Assembly: GCA_949752745.1 (NCBI GenBank)
Contig: OX457026.1
Coordinates: forward strand, 42,563,239-42,627,238
Source of the DNA: Protula sp. h YS-2021
Lineage: Eukaryota; Annelida; Polychaeta; Sabellida; Serpulidae
Reading direction: 5' to 3'
DNA length: 64,000 bases
The stretch's first letter is position 1. Each line of letters opens with the position of its first letter. The notes beneath the pieces were generated by a model. The model was not told the origin of the DNA, ran no database searches, and saw only the letters and a program-made list of their open reading frames with translations. The position numbers and the translations under genes were made by a program. Positions 1 to 13,900 of this stretch are shown here, piece after piece.

Positions 1-1062
1 CTTGAGTGCTACCTTTGATTGAAAAGAATAGCAATTGTTGTTGTGAACAATTAATTGCATTTGCAGTATAACACTAGTGAGTAAAATCAATTGAACATCG
101 TTCATTAAATTCGGTTATTTTGGTTGAGAGTGATGGGAATTAATTGTAATCTTTACCAGTGTACGCGACCACGTGAACGACATTATTTTAATTGCAATTT
201 TTACAATATTTAAGAATCAAGTTTGAAGAGTGTTGAAGTGCAATTTTTGGTGTATAAAATGACCCATTATCACCATAACACATGAAGTGCATGGCGAGTG
301 ATATTTGTATCCGCGTCATAAACCGTAAAATGGTGTGTTAAATGGGTATTGTAATATTTGTGACATTCAGACTCCTTTCAGTCATCTCTGTCATTATCAA
401 AAACAATGCTGATCATAAGAAATGCAGTCGAAGGTGGCAAAAATTGCAGTTGGGCTCAATAACGCCGGAGTATTCATCAGTTGCAGTCATCCCTGTCATC
501 GTGAAAAACTATGCATATCATAGGAAACATCTCCCGCCTTTCATAATCTCATGTATCAAATGTTTCCCGTCTTTCACTCTTTGATTAAATCGTATTAAAA
601 ATCATAACTGTGTCATAAAAGGGCTGCTAGTTCTAATCAAAATTCAGCAATGAAAACTCAAACAGTAAATAGTAAAGTGGCAAGTTTGTACTCAGTTTGT
701 CCGACTTTTCATTCATTTAGCCAAAGCTGAGGTCGAAATTTAACGTATTTTGCGTAGGGCGTTCCGATGCTCTTGTTTCTGTTGACGTTATTTTAAAACT
801 TTGATTTTGCTTGAATATACTTGAAATAAGTATTTTTAGATCTCTTAATTAACGAAATAAAAGTTTGATGTTCACGGCATGTTTGTTTGTTTTCTGAATA
901 ATTTATGATAATACAGCCTCATATTACACAATAATACACCACCACACATCACTGATAACATTTTTGGGGTAGAAGTAATAATGTGGATGTAAATGCAAAA
1001 AATGTCAACAATTTCGAAAAATATTCCAATAATATTCGAATATTGCTCCCAAATATTCGAAC
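1..1062. other. no supported gene; short duplicated segment
   Basis: I see no convincing coding exon. Segments at about 368-430 and 478-540 are imperfect copies (core CAGTCAT followed by CTGTCAT), about 110 bases apart. They lie downstream of the two-exon gene and could be partly its 3' flank. Confidence 0.5.
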
Positions 1063-1063
1063 C
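1000..1063 (-). mobile_element. possible hAT transposon terminus
   Basis: On the minus strand the sequence starting at 1063 is CAGGGTTCGAATATTTGG, followed by AATATTCGAATATT. This is the CAG-plus-repeated-TTCGAATA pattern of some hAT termini. The partner end is not visible in the window, so the element would extend left of position 1 or be truncated. Confidence 0.3.
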
Positions 1064-1659
1064 CTGTTTTGGTATTCGAATACCACCACTACCGACAGCT
1101 ATCATTCAGGGGTCAATGGCGGATGTGGTGCATTATCAGGTCTTTACCTGCTGTAACTGACTATAACGTTTGGAAAAATAAACGCCTGAGTTGTATTGCT
1201 ATGTTTGGTAATATCTTTGACATTATTCAAGACTTTCAAGAAAACGGTATTCCTGGAATATCCATAAAAGTACAATGCACCTATTTCTTTACTTTAACAA
1301 GGGATTTAATATACCTGCGCCCCGACATGAAAGGGTATGGCTCCCCGACTTTGTCGCTTCCCATTCACACTGGCATCCAGATGCAGATGCCACCCACTCT
1401 TTACAATTATTCTCCCATCGAACGGATGCAAACGCCCAATTTCAAGCAGATGTACCACAGGTGCAAGTTGTGAAATTTTGCATACATTTTCGAGTTAAAC
1501 TAATAAACAGAATATCCTAATATCTTGAATAAGAACATTTCAAGAAAAAAATGAATTAAAATATGTACCGATCTACATATCTACATAAATCATAGTCTCA
1601 TGAAATAAAAAAAGCATCCGTTTTGCTCTAATTTGCTGTAATGTTAGAGATACACAGTA

Positions 1660-1740
1660 ATCATAACCTAAGTCCAAGTAATCATAACCTTAGTCCAAGT
1701 GATCATAACCGTCCAAGTGATCATAACCTCAGTCCAAGAG
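1660..1740. repeat. ~20-bp tandem array spanning a stop codon
   Basis: There are four imperfect copies of a ~20-bp unit (core TCCAAGTGATCATAACC on the plus strand). The array overlaps the last codons and TGA of exon 2 and extends into the 3' side of that gene. Confidence 0.8.
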
Positions 1741-1920
1741 AACGCTGCCGAAGGGATATTTGCTCAAAATTCCCTTCATGTCTGATTCAAGGTCCTTGTC
1801 ATTCCAACATTCAATGCTTTCACCATTATTAGTTGTCGTGAATTTTGAGGTATTCTTCACATTGCCGCGGCCCAAGAAGATCACTTTAATCCTGTGAAGT
1901 TTTCCTGCATTTTCAAGTGC
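1729..1920 (-). CDS. ParB/sulfiredoxin-like gene, exon 2
   Basis: The exon follows a clear acceptor (CACACTGCAG) and reads ALENAGKLHRIKVIFLGRGN in phase with exon 1, then KFTTTNNGESIECWN and a C-terminal tail ending LLLD. The TTTNNG segment fits my recollection of the family's C-terminal part. The stop codon lies inside the first unit of a ~20-bp tandem array at 1660-1740. Confidence 0.68.
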   Translation of the reverse strand, partial: ALENAGKLHRIKVIFLGRGNVKNTSKFTTTNNGESIECWNDKDLESDMKGILSKYPFGSVLLD

Positions 1921-4900
1921 CTGCAGTGTGAAAAGAGAAACGAATACTATAATTTTCTATAGCTTCAAAGAGATACACATAAACCATAACATTTTCAAGT
2001 GCCTGGAGTGTGAAAAAATATGGACAGCCATTTTCACTCTTACTTATTAATTATTGACATCTAGAAATCATTTTTGCAAATATATTTTTGATATCTCTAG
2101 ATAAATTTTAGATCTAAAAAACTATTTTTGATACCTCTAAATATATTTTTTACTCAAAAAATAAATTTTGTTATCAATAAATACTTAAAGATATAAAAAA
2201 TATTAACTGATGTCAAAAATAATTTAAAGATATCTAAAAATGACTTTTAAAGATTAAAAATTGAATTCTTGATAACAAAAATCTCCATTTTGTATGGAAT
2301 ACCAATTTAGCATTTATTAGGCAACTATTGATATCAAGAATTAATTTTGATCTCTAAAATTGATCTTTTAATATAAAGAATTAATTATCGATCCCAAAAA
2401 TTAAATGATTGATATCAAGAATTAATTTTTGTTATCTGTAATTATATTTTTGATATCTCTAAATTCTTGATATCGTTATCTTCTTCATGATCTTTAAATT
2501 GATTTTTAGAGATTCTTTATGATCTCTAAAATTGATTTTTAGAGATCAAAACTCAATTCTTGATAGCAAAAAGGAAATATTTGAGAGCAAAACCTCAATT
2601 TTGAGCTCACTAATTTATTTTCTTTCTATTGATATAAAGAATGTATTTTAGATAGCATTATTTCAGAATGTGACTTTCTATTTATATTTTCTAATCTGCA
2701 AATGATTCTTTGATCTAAAAATTAATTTTTTATATCAAAATATTATTTTTATGCATAAATTCAGAAGCAAACATTTTTGAATGAAATAATTACTGAATTC
2801 TGTATAGAGAATCTTCCTTTTATATTTTTACTGTACAAGAAAGAAGCAATTCCTGAGCTAAAAAAATGAGTTGTTATTACTGACATTAATAATTAAATTT
2901 TTCATCTCCAAAATTTAATTTACAACTTCTTAAATCTTTTATAGATGTGTGCCTCCTTTTTGATCCTTTTTTGATATCAAAAATTAATTTTTGCCATCTA
3001 AAATACAATTCTTGACAGCAAAATATAAATTAATGCTATCTACATTGATTTATTGATATCTTTAATTATATTTTGATGAAAAACAGTCTTTAATGTTAAA
3101 ATGGCATTCCATAATTTTGAGTCAAATAATTTATTTTCTGCTTATTGATATCAGCAAATTGTCTTAGACATCATCAATTCAGAATGTACATTTTTATTTA
3201 TGTTTTGAAATCTGAAAATGATTTATTGATCTAAAAAATTATTGTAATGTATTGAGACGGCCCCCATCCTTACTTTTCCAGACTTGCTCACACCTCACTT
3301 TAGTCGGTAATAGAATTTAGTGATAAAAGGATGTGTTTCTTTTATTAAATGTTGAACCCACATACATTACAAATGGCGAGGATGATTACTGGATAAGACG
3401 AGTACGCTAATTACACGACACAAAACGACGATTGGGATAGTTACTGTGAACGTCTGACGCAATTTTTCGCTGTGAATGAGATACCCAACGGAAAGTAAAC
3501 ATCAGCTCTTCTCACCCTACTCGGAGGTAAAACTTATAAACTGCTCAAAACTCTCATTTCACGAGAAGCACCGCACAAGAAAACATTTGATGAACTAGTT
3601 ACAGGCCTCAAAAATCATTTTTTGCCAAAACCTCGTGACTGCTGAAAGATATCGTTTTCACAAGCGTATGCAAAATGACGGTGAATCAGTTTTAGACTAC
3701 GATGCTGCGTTAAAACAACTAACAATCCACTGTGGGTATGAAGGCGCTGCACTTTCCGAGAATTTGCGTGATCAATTTATCGTTGGTGTGAACAATGCGC
3801 ATGTGCAAAAACAACTATTATCTAAAGACGATTTAGACTTTACAACTGCAGTAAAAATAGCGACGTCATACGAGCAGGCATGTTCTGAAACGGAGAAGAT
3901 TAATCCCAACGGGAGTGATGACGTACATTATGTACAGAAGAACCCCAAACGACCGACTCACACTAGGGTTCCGGAGAAGAAACAGAAGCATCCAAAGCAT
4001 TGCATCCGCTGCAACGGAGACCACGATCAACGCTCTTGCCGATTCATCAACACTGAGTGTCGTCACTGCGGCAAAATCGGGCATATTGAGCAAACGAAAA
4101 CGAGAGCAACCCACACAGACAGGCGCGAGACCAAAAACTAGACCCCGCTCTGGTAAACGGTCAGAGAAAGTCCATCAGCTGGACAAAAATTTAGATGAGG
4201 AATGTCTCGACGATGTGCACTATTTCCACGTGAATGGAATATCGGCGCCGGCGAAAGCAGATAAATTGATGATCTATCCGAAAGTACAGGGACAACCCAT
4301 CCCGATGGAGATCGACACGGGCAGTGCTCTCACGATTGTGGAACATTCGGATTACGCCAGTCCAATAGTCACTGTAGTGAAGAAGTCCGGTGACATCAGG
4401 ATATGCGCCGATTACAAACAAACACTGAATCCACAGCTCGTACCTGAGCAGTTTCCACTTCCTCTTATTCAGGATATTTTTGCATCCTTTGCAGGTGGGC
4501 AGAAATTCTCAAAACTAGATGTCCGACAAGCCTACCTTAATATGGAAGTAGATGCGGAGTACAGGAAATACCTCACTATCGCCACTCACAAGGTACTATG
4601 CACATACAATCGTCTACCTTACGGAGTTACAGACTCGGCAGCTAAGTGGCAAAGGGCGGTGGATACAGTTCTAGAAGGAATCCCAGGTGTGAAGTGCATT
4701 ATTGACGGCATTGTCGTAACAGGTCCCAGCGACGACGAGCATCTTAGGCGTCTAGAAACCGTGATTTCTCGGCTAGAAAAATACGGGATTAAAGCAAACG
4801 CTTTAACGAAGAAGTGTGAATTCTTCAAGCCGGCAATTGATTTCTGCGGACGCAGAATCACATCAGAAGGCTTGCAGCAGGACACAAAGAAAACGCGAGC

Positions 4901-7900
4901 AATACTCGAAGCTCCCACCCCAACTACCATGAAGCAGGTGAGAAGTTTTCTCGGTCTGATCAACTATTATCATCGCTTTCTACCAAATATCTCAAAGATA
5001 TTGGCACCTCTCTACGCAATGACTGAGAAAAACACTCGCTTTGTATGGGAAAAAGAACATGAAGCATCTTTCGTAAAGGTAAAACGTACTATAGCGTCTG
5101 ACCGTGTGTTAACACACTACAATCCTAAGTTACCAGTATACGTGCAGTGTGATGCAGGACCGAACGGAATCGGTGTAGCGATGCCCCACAAAATGCCGGA
5201 TAACACAGAAAGACCCGTTGTATTTCTCTCAAGCACACTAAAGCAAGCCGAGCGCAACTACAGTCACATCCACAAAGGTCCTGGCAATTGTATGGGGGAT
5301 AAAGAAGCTGTATCATTACCTCTACGGTCGACATTTCTACCTAGTGGTCGACAACAAGCCGTTGTCGGTGATATTCCATAAAGAAAAAGGAATACGGGGA
5401 TGCATTACACAATAGCGCACAGATCGGCACGTGACCACATGAGCTGTGACAGCCTCTCATGGTTACCCTTACCACACAACAGCGCAAACGACAACCAGGT
5501 TGACGGAGCCGATATATTTGAGCTACGACAGCTCGACGCTATCCCGTTAAATAGCGGCGATATTAAATTCTACACGCGCAAAGACCCTGTTCTCAGCAAG
5601 GTTTACCAGTCACTACAGACCGGAAGCTGGTCAGAAAAAGATGGCCTATTTAAGCCATATTATCTACATCGTGATGAGATGTCTGTGCAATAAGGAGTAC
5701 TATTTTGGGGATCAAGAGTTGTGCTTCCAGCAAAGCTCCGTGACAAGACATTGCACGAACTCCACGACGGTCATCAAGGTGTTGTGAAAATGAAGGCCAT
5801 AGCAAGATCATATTTGTGGTTTCCAGGCCTAGACAGCAAGCTGGAACAAATATGCCGCGAATGCACAGCGTATGGACAACACATGAAATCGCCACCGGAA
5901 AGCAAACTCTGCTCGGGTGCTCGTGGAAGTACCCTGATCGCCCATTCGATAGAGTACACCTCGATTTCGCAGGTCCATTCATGGGGAAAATGTTTCTCGT
6001 AATCGTTGACGCATTCTCAAAGTGGCCCATAATCGAAATAACCACATCAACGAAATGCGTCACGTCAGTACTGAGAAGTGTTTTTGCAATTTAAGGAATA
6101 CTACGACTGTTGGTCAGCGACAATGCCACATGCTTCAAATCAGCAGAATTTGCGACATTCTGCAAAATGAACGGTATAGAGCACACATTACAGGTGCTGC
6201 GTACCTAGCAAAACAGAACGGCCAAGCGGAACGCCTCATTCAAGAATTCAAGAAGAAAATGCGTGCAATGAAAGACAGTGTAACGGTCAAATAATTAAAA
6301 AAAAATGAAACAATGTTTTTCTAAGAAATGTGACTGTGCCGTCCTTGTTTACTTCCTAACGTAGCTGTGAGTAAGTGATGCAAGGTCAAAGGCTACATCT
6401 GGTTAGGCGAAAAATATGATTCTGCATCCTTTTATTATTGGAATGTCTTATAAACTATAGTTTGTAGGCGAATTATCAATGAGTTTTTGAATCCTGAAAA
6501 TTACTGATTCTGCAATGATTAGCTTCCGATTTCCTATTTACGATTCCAGAAATCGATTCGTAATTTTTATGTAGGCGAATGACATCACTTTGTGTCCGTG
6601 CTGATTCGTATAAATAATGCCCAATTGTTCCATTTTAATCAGTCTAAAATTGAGATTCAATTGTCTTTAACCCGGCTGTACCTGAAAGAGGGTTCTGTGC
6701 CAGTTAAGGTTAAGACCAGGCTATACCTGAAAGAGGGTATTGGGCCGTAAACGTGACGGTTAAATTGGAATAATAGGCTTTTAAAGGGCATAAATTACGG
6801 TAAGCAAATTCATGGTATTGTATTGATAATATGGTATTCCAAAGAGAGAATGTTTCATTTTATAATGAGAATATTTGTAATCAAAGAATTTAATAAAGTT
6901 TATAATTGAATAGTTTAGCAGTGATAAGTGTTTAATCAAATATTGATAGAATTAATTAGATTTGTGATTCATCAATATTGGAGAATTAATTAGTCTAGTG
7001 TTTTAAAATTTAGAAAATTACTATTTTAAATAAGTGGCAAATACGTATGTATTTCAGTCAATCGGCGTTATAAAGGCGTTTCAATAAGCATTTCGGCGTT
7101 CAGCGTTACGACGTTACGAAGTTAGACGTGGTTGGCGTTTAATAATTGGCATTAGTGTAATCAATTGCTGTGATTAATTTTAATGTCCTTTCAACGTCGC
7201 ATTGCGTAATAAAGTGCTTAGTATTTAAATCAGACAAAGTCTTTAATTCCGATTTAACTATTGGCATATTTATTTGTCATCTGAATTTGGCGTTGTTAAC
7301 GTAGTTCAGTATTGGCGTATAAATGTGTCATCACATTTGTTATTGACGTAATTTAAAATAGTCAATTTGGTCAATTTCTTATTGACGTAGTCTAAAAAAA
7401 ACGATCGTAATTAAAGAATTGCGATAAAGACGGCGTTTAAGAAATAAACGTCATTTGAGCGTAGTTTAAAAAGGTTTTAATTACGCAAAGCGATTTAGAA
7501 GGCATTAAATTGTCATGGTTAACGGAAGAGGGGGGAAAGATGACGACACGCAGCACTGTTGAAAGGCAGCTGTCAGAGAGAGGTGTGGCTTATCAAATGG
7601 ATACAGAACAGATGTTCTTCCAAGAAGCCGAGCGAAAGGCTAAACAGCTCGATGAAGAGATGAAAAGTGCCTTCCCCCCAGGCGTGTTCAATACATGCAC
7701 GCGCAATTCATTGCCTCCTTAGACAGATACATGTCAAAGGCCAGTGAAATACTGGAACTGCTGAAAGGAGAGCAAAGAGAGTCCTTTTTAAAGGACTACG
7801 AGTCCAGACGCCAGTATTTGGCATCAATTTAAAACTGTGCCAGCAGCTTCCTGGTACAGTGGAGAACCGAAGAAGGGGATCCCACGCCAGAAGAGCAAGA

Positions 7901-10900
7901 CAAAGGCGAAAAGTCCCAGAAAAGGAGGAGAATACTTCAAGAAAAACTACAGATAGAGAGAGAAGAGTTTGAACTCGAAGAAAAAAGAAAGATCTTCGAA
8001 CTCAAGCAGAGAAAGAGGGAGCTGGAACTGGAGGAAGAACTTTTGGGTTCTGCTACGGCATCTCAGGTCAGGAATCGGTCAGCTAGTAGAGGTAATCTTG
8101 CACTTTCAGACGACTGGTCTCGCAGTAGATGTAATTCGGTAGTTCAAAGGGAAAGTTGTAACTTTGATGGTAAAACAGGAAACAGAGAATTTTCACCTGA
8201 CCGATCAGTATCTCAAAATTCTGTAGTTTTAGAGTCAATCGTCAGGCATTTGAGAAAGCCGACTTTTGATTTCGAAAAGTTCGATGGTAACCCTTTAAAA
8301 TTTGTTAAATTTATGCGGCTATTTAAATTGAATGCTCTGCCATTTTGTGAATCAGACGCAGAGAAAATCGCGTTACTCGAGCAATATACTACCGGTGAGG
8401 CAAATCAAATCGTGGCCGGTTTTACCCACCTCAGTGACAATTTGGCATTTGAAAGTGCTATGCAAAAACTAGAAAAACATTATGGAAACAAAGAGTTGAT
8501 AGCTCAAACGTACATTAGCCGTGCGTTAGAGTGGCCTCAACTAAAATCTAACGATAGCAAAGAGTTAGATAGGTAAGCTCTATTTCTAACTGAAATTAAT
8601 AGTGCGATCCAAGACAACGATGAGGTGAAAATTCTCGAATACCCAGAAAATATGAAACGCTTGATAGCAAAACTGCTGTTCTATTTGCACCATAGTTGGC
8701 GTTCTTACGCTGACAAAATTCGAGAAAAGGAAAACAAATTAACCTTCCAAGACTTGACTAAGTTTGTCGAGCACGAGGCAAAAAGGCCATTGACCCAATT
8801 TTTGGACAACAGGCCTTTCAGTGCATTGGCATTAAAAAAGAAAAACAAAAGAAAAAGAAAGGCAGCAGTTTTGCTACAAGTGAGAGAGGAGAAAACAGAA
8901 GCACCACAAAAGTGTGTTTGTATTGTAAGAAGGACAATCATGCTTTAGCCGGTTGTCTTCAGTTTGCAAAATTAGAAATGACTGAAAAGAAAAGGTTTAT
9001 AAGAGAAAACAAAGGTTGTTTTGTATGTTTGAAACAAGGGCACATAGCAAAGAAATGCAAGTCAACTTTAGCTTGCAAGAAGTGTAACGTTAAGCATGCG
9101 ACTAGCATGCATGAAGAACAACAAAACAGTACAGTTGCCTCGAGCGATCAAAACACAGAAAACAAACAGACAACCACTACATCTGGTGATACACACGGAT
9201 CACCAGTGTCTTGTGGTAATACGGGAGCCGGAGAAAATGAATTCTGTACTCTGGCTATTATTTCCGTTCAAATAGCCTTGAAAGGAAAGCCTAAGTCTCT
9301 CAAGACTTATGCTTTCCTAGACAGTGGCAGCAGTGTTGGTTTTATAGATTCAAATCTGGCTAAACAACTGGATGCTACTGGAAGGAAAAGAAAGGTAACT
9401 TTGGACACCATGGGCAAAGAATATGACATGGTACATGGTAAGTTATCAGCGGAATAGAAATTGCCGATATACAAGGCAATAACAAATTGGAACTTCCAAA
9501 TGTCCTGACCAAAGACAGAATGCCGGTAACATTCCCAGAAATAACGATATCAGGGATTGGTCTCATATGAAGGGAGTGAACCTTCCAGAAATAAACGCAG
9601 ACATCGGGTTGCTATTAGGCAACAACATTCCTGACATTATATTTCCATTAGAAACTAGGAGGGACCCAAAGGGAAGTCCACTAGCTATCAGGACTCAGAT
9701 AGGATGGATGGCATATACCGTCATCCGAAAAACAACTGAAGGTAAGTATTCCGTCAACAGAGTCGCAGTCATTGAGGCAAAAGAGGTAGGTGAACTCGAA
9801 AGACTTGAGAAACTGTATCAAGATTCGGTCAACATTGATTGTCCAGAGAAAACTATCAATGATAAGAAAGAGAATTCACAAGAAGACAAAGTCTTCTTAA
9901 ACAAGGTGAGTACCTCCTTAAAAAGAGACGGAGAATTTTACGAAATAGGTCTCCCATTCAAAACCCAAACAACTTCACGCAGGCACAAGTCAGGTTAGGG
10001 CATCTTAAACAAAAGATGCGAAACAATAAAGCGTTTGCCATTAAGTACAAGCAGTTCATGGCAGATGTACTAGAAAAGAGGTATGCTGAGAAGGTACCAG
10101 AAAACGAAATAAACAGGACTGACGGGAAATTGTTTTACATTCCCCACTTTGGCGTATTCCACCCCAAAAAGCCAGACAAAATTAGAGTTGTTTTTGATTG
10201 TGCAGCAAAATTCAATGGAAGGTCGTTAAATGACAATTTATTACAAGGACCAAACCTTAAAAATAACCTAACAGGCGTTTTACTTAGGTTTCGAGAACAC
10301 CCAGTAGCTATCATGGCTGATATTGAATCAATGTTTCATCGGGTACCCGTCTCGAAAGACGATCGAGATTGTTTACGTTTCTTGTGGTGGCCAAACGGTG
10401 ACCTCGACAAGAACCCAGAGGTTTACAGAATGTGCGTGCATCTATTTGGTGCAACAAGCTCACCAAGCTGCTCGTCGTATGCACTTCAAGCAACGACGAA
10501 AGACAATGAGAAGGAATTTAATTCTAATACAATACAAACGTTGCGACGTAATTTCTATGTCGACGATTGTATCAAATCAGTAGAAAACGACGACAAGGCC
10601 GCAAATTTGTTTAAAAATTTAACGAAGTTATGCAGTCTAGGAGGCTTTCGCCTTACAAAATGGGTTTCAAACAGCAGAAGAGGGCTGGATTTGATACCTG
10701 AAAGCGAAAAGGCAAAAACAGTTAAAGATTTGGATCCAAAGACCGATATTTTGCCAATCGAGCGTACGTTGGGGTGTTTTGGCGTGTTGAAACAGACAGT
10801 TTCTGTTTCAAAATTGAAATTCAAGACAAACCAAGAACAAGGCGAGACATCTTATCAGTTACCAGCTCAATTTATTATCCACTAGGTTTGGCATGTCCAT

Positions 10901-13900
10901 TCATACTTCCTGCCAAGGTGCTACTTCAAGAATTGTGCAAGAAGGGGTTTGGCTGGGATGCAAAATTATCAGAAGCAGATTTGGCTGTTTGGCAAAAAAT
11001 GGCTTTTAGAAATTAAAGGTGTGGAAAACTTCAGAATAGAAAGGTGTTTCAAAAGTGAAACACAACAAAAGGCAAAATTTGATCCGCACACTTTCTGTGA
11101 TGCATCAGAAAAGGCCTATGCAGTGGTAACGTACTTACGGGTAATTACTGGAAATAATATCAAGTGCTCTTTAGTGATGGCAAAATCTCGGGTAGCTCAA
11201 TTAAAGAAACAGTCAATCGTTCGATTGGAGCTAATCGCTTGCACACCGGGGGTACGGTTGGCAAAGCTCATACATGATGAGTTAGACATCCTTATAGATC
11301 AAGAGTATTTCTGGACAGATAGCATGTCCGTTTTAAAATACATAGCGAATGAAAGGACCCGGTTCCACACCTTTGTAGCAAACCGGATCAGTGTTATCAG
11401 GGAAGGGTCAAAGGTATCTGACTGGCACTATATAAACACAAAAACAAACCCAGCGGGTATTGCTTCGAGGGGTTTATCCACAAAACATGATAACCTGGCT
11501 CAGCAATGGTTCAAAGGACCAGAGTTTTTGTACGAAAAAGAATGGCCAGAGGAAACTTACGACGGAGACCTAGAAGATGACCCAGAGATCAAGGTAAGTG
11601 CATATGTAAGTATGGAATCAAAACATGAAACGGAACAGAAACTATTTGGAAAGTTTTCGGACTGGAGAAAACTAGTAAGGGTTTTCTCTCGAGTGTTGAA
11701 ATTTATATTCAACAAAAAGTATTGGGTGGCAACGCACAAAAGTATGGTGGCTAATTCTGTCGACCAATCAAAAGTCGATCAATCGGCTCAAGTACTCAAA
11801 CAAACAAAGGCCAAAACCGAGCACGGTTTGAGTAGTAATGACTTGCAAAACGCAGAAATATTCATTTTTCGATACGTTCAAGAATGTTATTTTGGAGAAG
11901 AGATAAAAGCAGTAGAAAATGGACTCTCGGTGAAGAGGTCTAGCCAGATGTCAAAATTAGACCCCATCTTTGAAAATGGAATATTGCGAGTGGGCAGAAG
12001 GTTGTCACGACCTAATCTTGAGCATGACGTTAAACACCCCATACTCCTCCCACGAAGGTCGCATCTTTCAGAACTAGATACGCACACCAACAGGTAGGTC
12101 ACTTGGGCAAAAACACAATAGTCTCATATTTGAGACAGAGATATTGGATTCTTGGGGTAAATGCATTGGCAAAAAAGATGCGTATCAAAATGCGTAGTCT
12201 GTAGAAAATATAGAGCAAGGCCTCTAAACCAAAAGATGGCGGATTACCCAATTAAAAGGGTGACTGCACACGTTCCAGTATTTTCCCGGTGTGGGGTAGA
12301 TTATATGGGTCCGATAGAGATTAAAGTCAAAAGATCAAGGGTTAAACGCTGGATAGTAGTGTTTACTTGTTTAGTCAGTAGAGCAGTTCATTTAGAAGCA
12401 GCTGCTTCAATAGACACAGATTCGTGTATAAATGCATTAAGACGGTTCATATCAAGACGAGGTCCAGTAGAGGTAATGAAATCGGACAACGGAACAAATT
12501 TTGTAGGAGCTCAACACGAGCTCAAAGAAGAATTCGCTAAGTTAGACAAGGAAAAAGTGTATCAGTTTTGTCTAGAAAAGGGGATAAATTGGCAATTTAA
12601 TACACCATCTGCCTCTCACTTCGCTGGGGTATGGGAAAGATTAATAAAGTCAGTTAGGCAAGTCATGTATGGGTTGACCAGAGAACAAACCTTCAAATTT
12701 GATGAAGAGGGTCTCAGAACATTAGCTTGCGAAATAGAAAATATCCTAAACAATCGACCCTTAACACAATTGTCAACTGATGCTAATGACTTGACCCATT
12801 TGACTCCGAATCACCTGCTTTTGTTACGATCAGGGTCAAAATGTCCTCCTGGTATATTTGACAAAGATGATAAATATTGTCGTAGGAAATGGAAACAGGT
12901 GCAGTACGTTGCACAGATGTTTTGGCAAAGATTTGTTGAGGAATATGTCACAATGCTGCAGGACAGACAAAAATGGGAACGACCAAAACGAAACGTTCAA
13001 GTCGGTGATTTGGTGTTGTTGGTGGACAATAGTCCAAGAAATTCATGGCGTCTAGGAAGGGTTATAGAAACGTACCCAGATAGATTTGGATTTGTTAGGA
13101 GTGCGCGGGTCAAAACTCAATGCAATGTACTCGACCGACCTGTACACAAAATGTGTTTGATACTAGAAGGAGATTGTAATGATGCTTAAAATAACTATAT
13201 GTGTGTTTGACAAGTTATGTTTTGTATCAATTATTTAACCTTTTGTTAATAGTTTAGTGTTTTAATTGTTTATTTAACAATGTAAAAGGGAGCCGGAATG
13301 TAACGGTCAGATAATTAAAAAAAATAAAACAATGTTTTTCTAAGAAATGTGACTGTGCTGTCCTTGTTTACTTCCTAACGTAGCTGTGAGTAAGTGGTGC
13401 AAGGTCAAAGGCTACATCTGGTTAGGCGAAAAATGTGATTCTGCATCCTTTTATTATTGGAATGTCTTATAAACTATAGTTTGTAGGCGAATTATCAATG
13501 AGTTTTTGAATCCTGAAAATTACTGATTCTGCAATGATTAGCTTCCGATTTCCTATTTCCGATTCCAGAAATCGATTCGTAATTTTTATGTAGGCGAATG
13601 ACATCACTTTGTGTTCGTGCTGATCCGTATAAATAATGCCCAATTGTTCCATTTTAATCAGTCTAAAATTGAGATTCAATTGTCTTTAACCCGGCTGTAC
13701 CTGAAAGAGGGTTCTGTGCCAGTTAAGGTTAAGACCAGGCTATACCTGAAAGAGGGTATTGGGCCGTAAACGTGACGGTTAAATTGGAATAATAGGCTTT
13801 TAAAGGGCATAAATTACGGTAAGCAAATTCATGGTATTGTATTGATAATATGGTATTCCAAAGAGAGAATGTTTCATTTTATAATGAGAATATTTGTAAT

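Noticed and set aside
1069..1520. Two overlapping plus-strand open frames (134 and 81 residues)
   Set aside because: They overlap in different frames, start next to a possible hAT terminus, and show no family motif I recognise. One may be a relic of a mobile element, but I cannot support a gene.
7336..7400. Primer-binding site directly after the BEL 5' LTR
   Set aside because: No TGG-starting tRNA complement is seen at the LTR border, so I did not annotate one.
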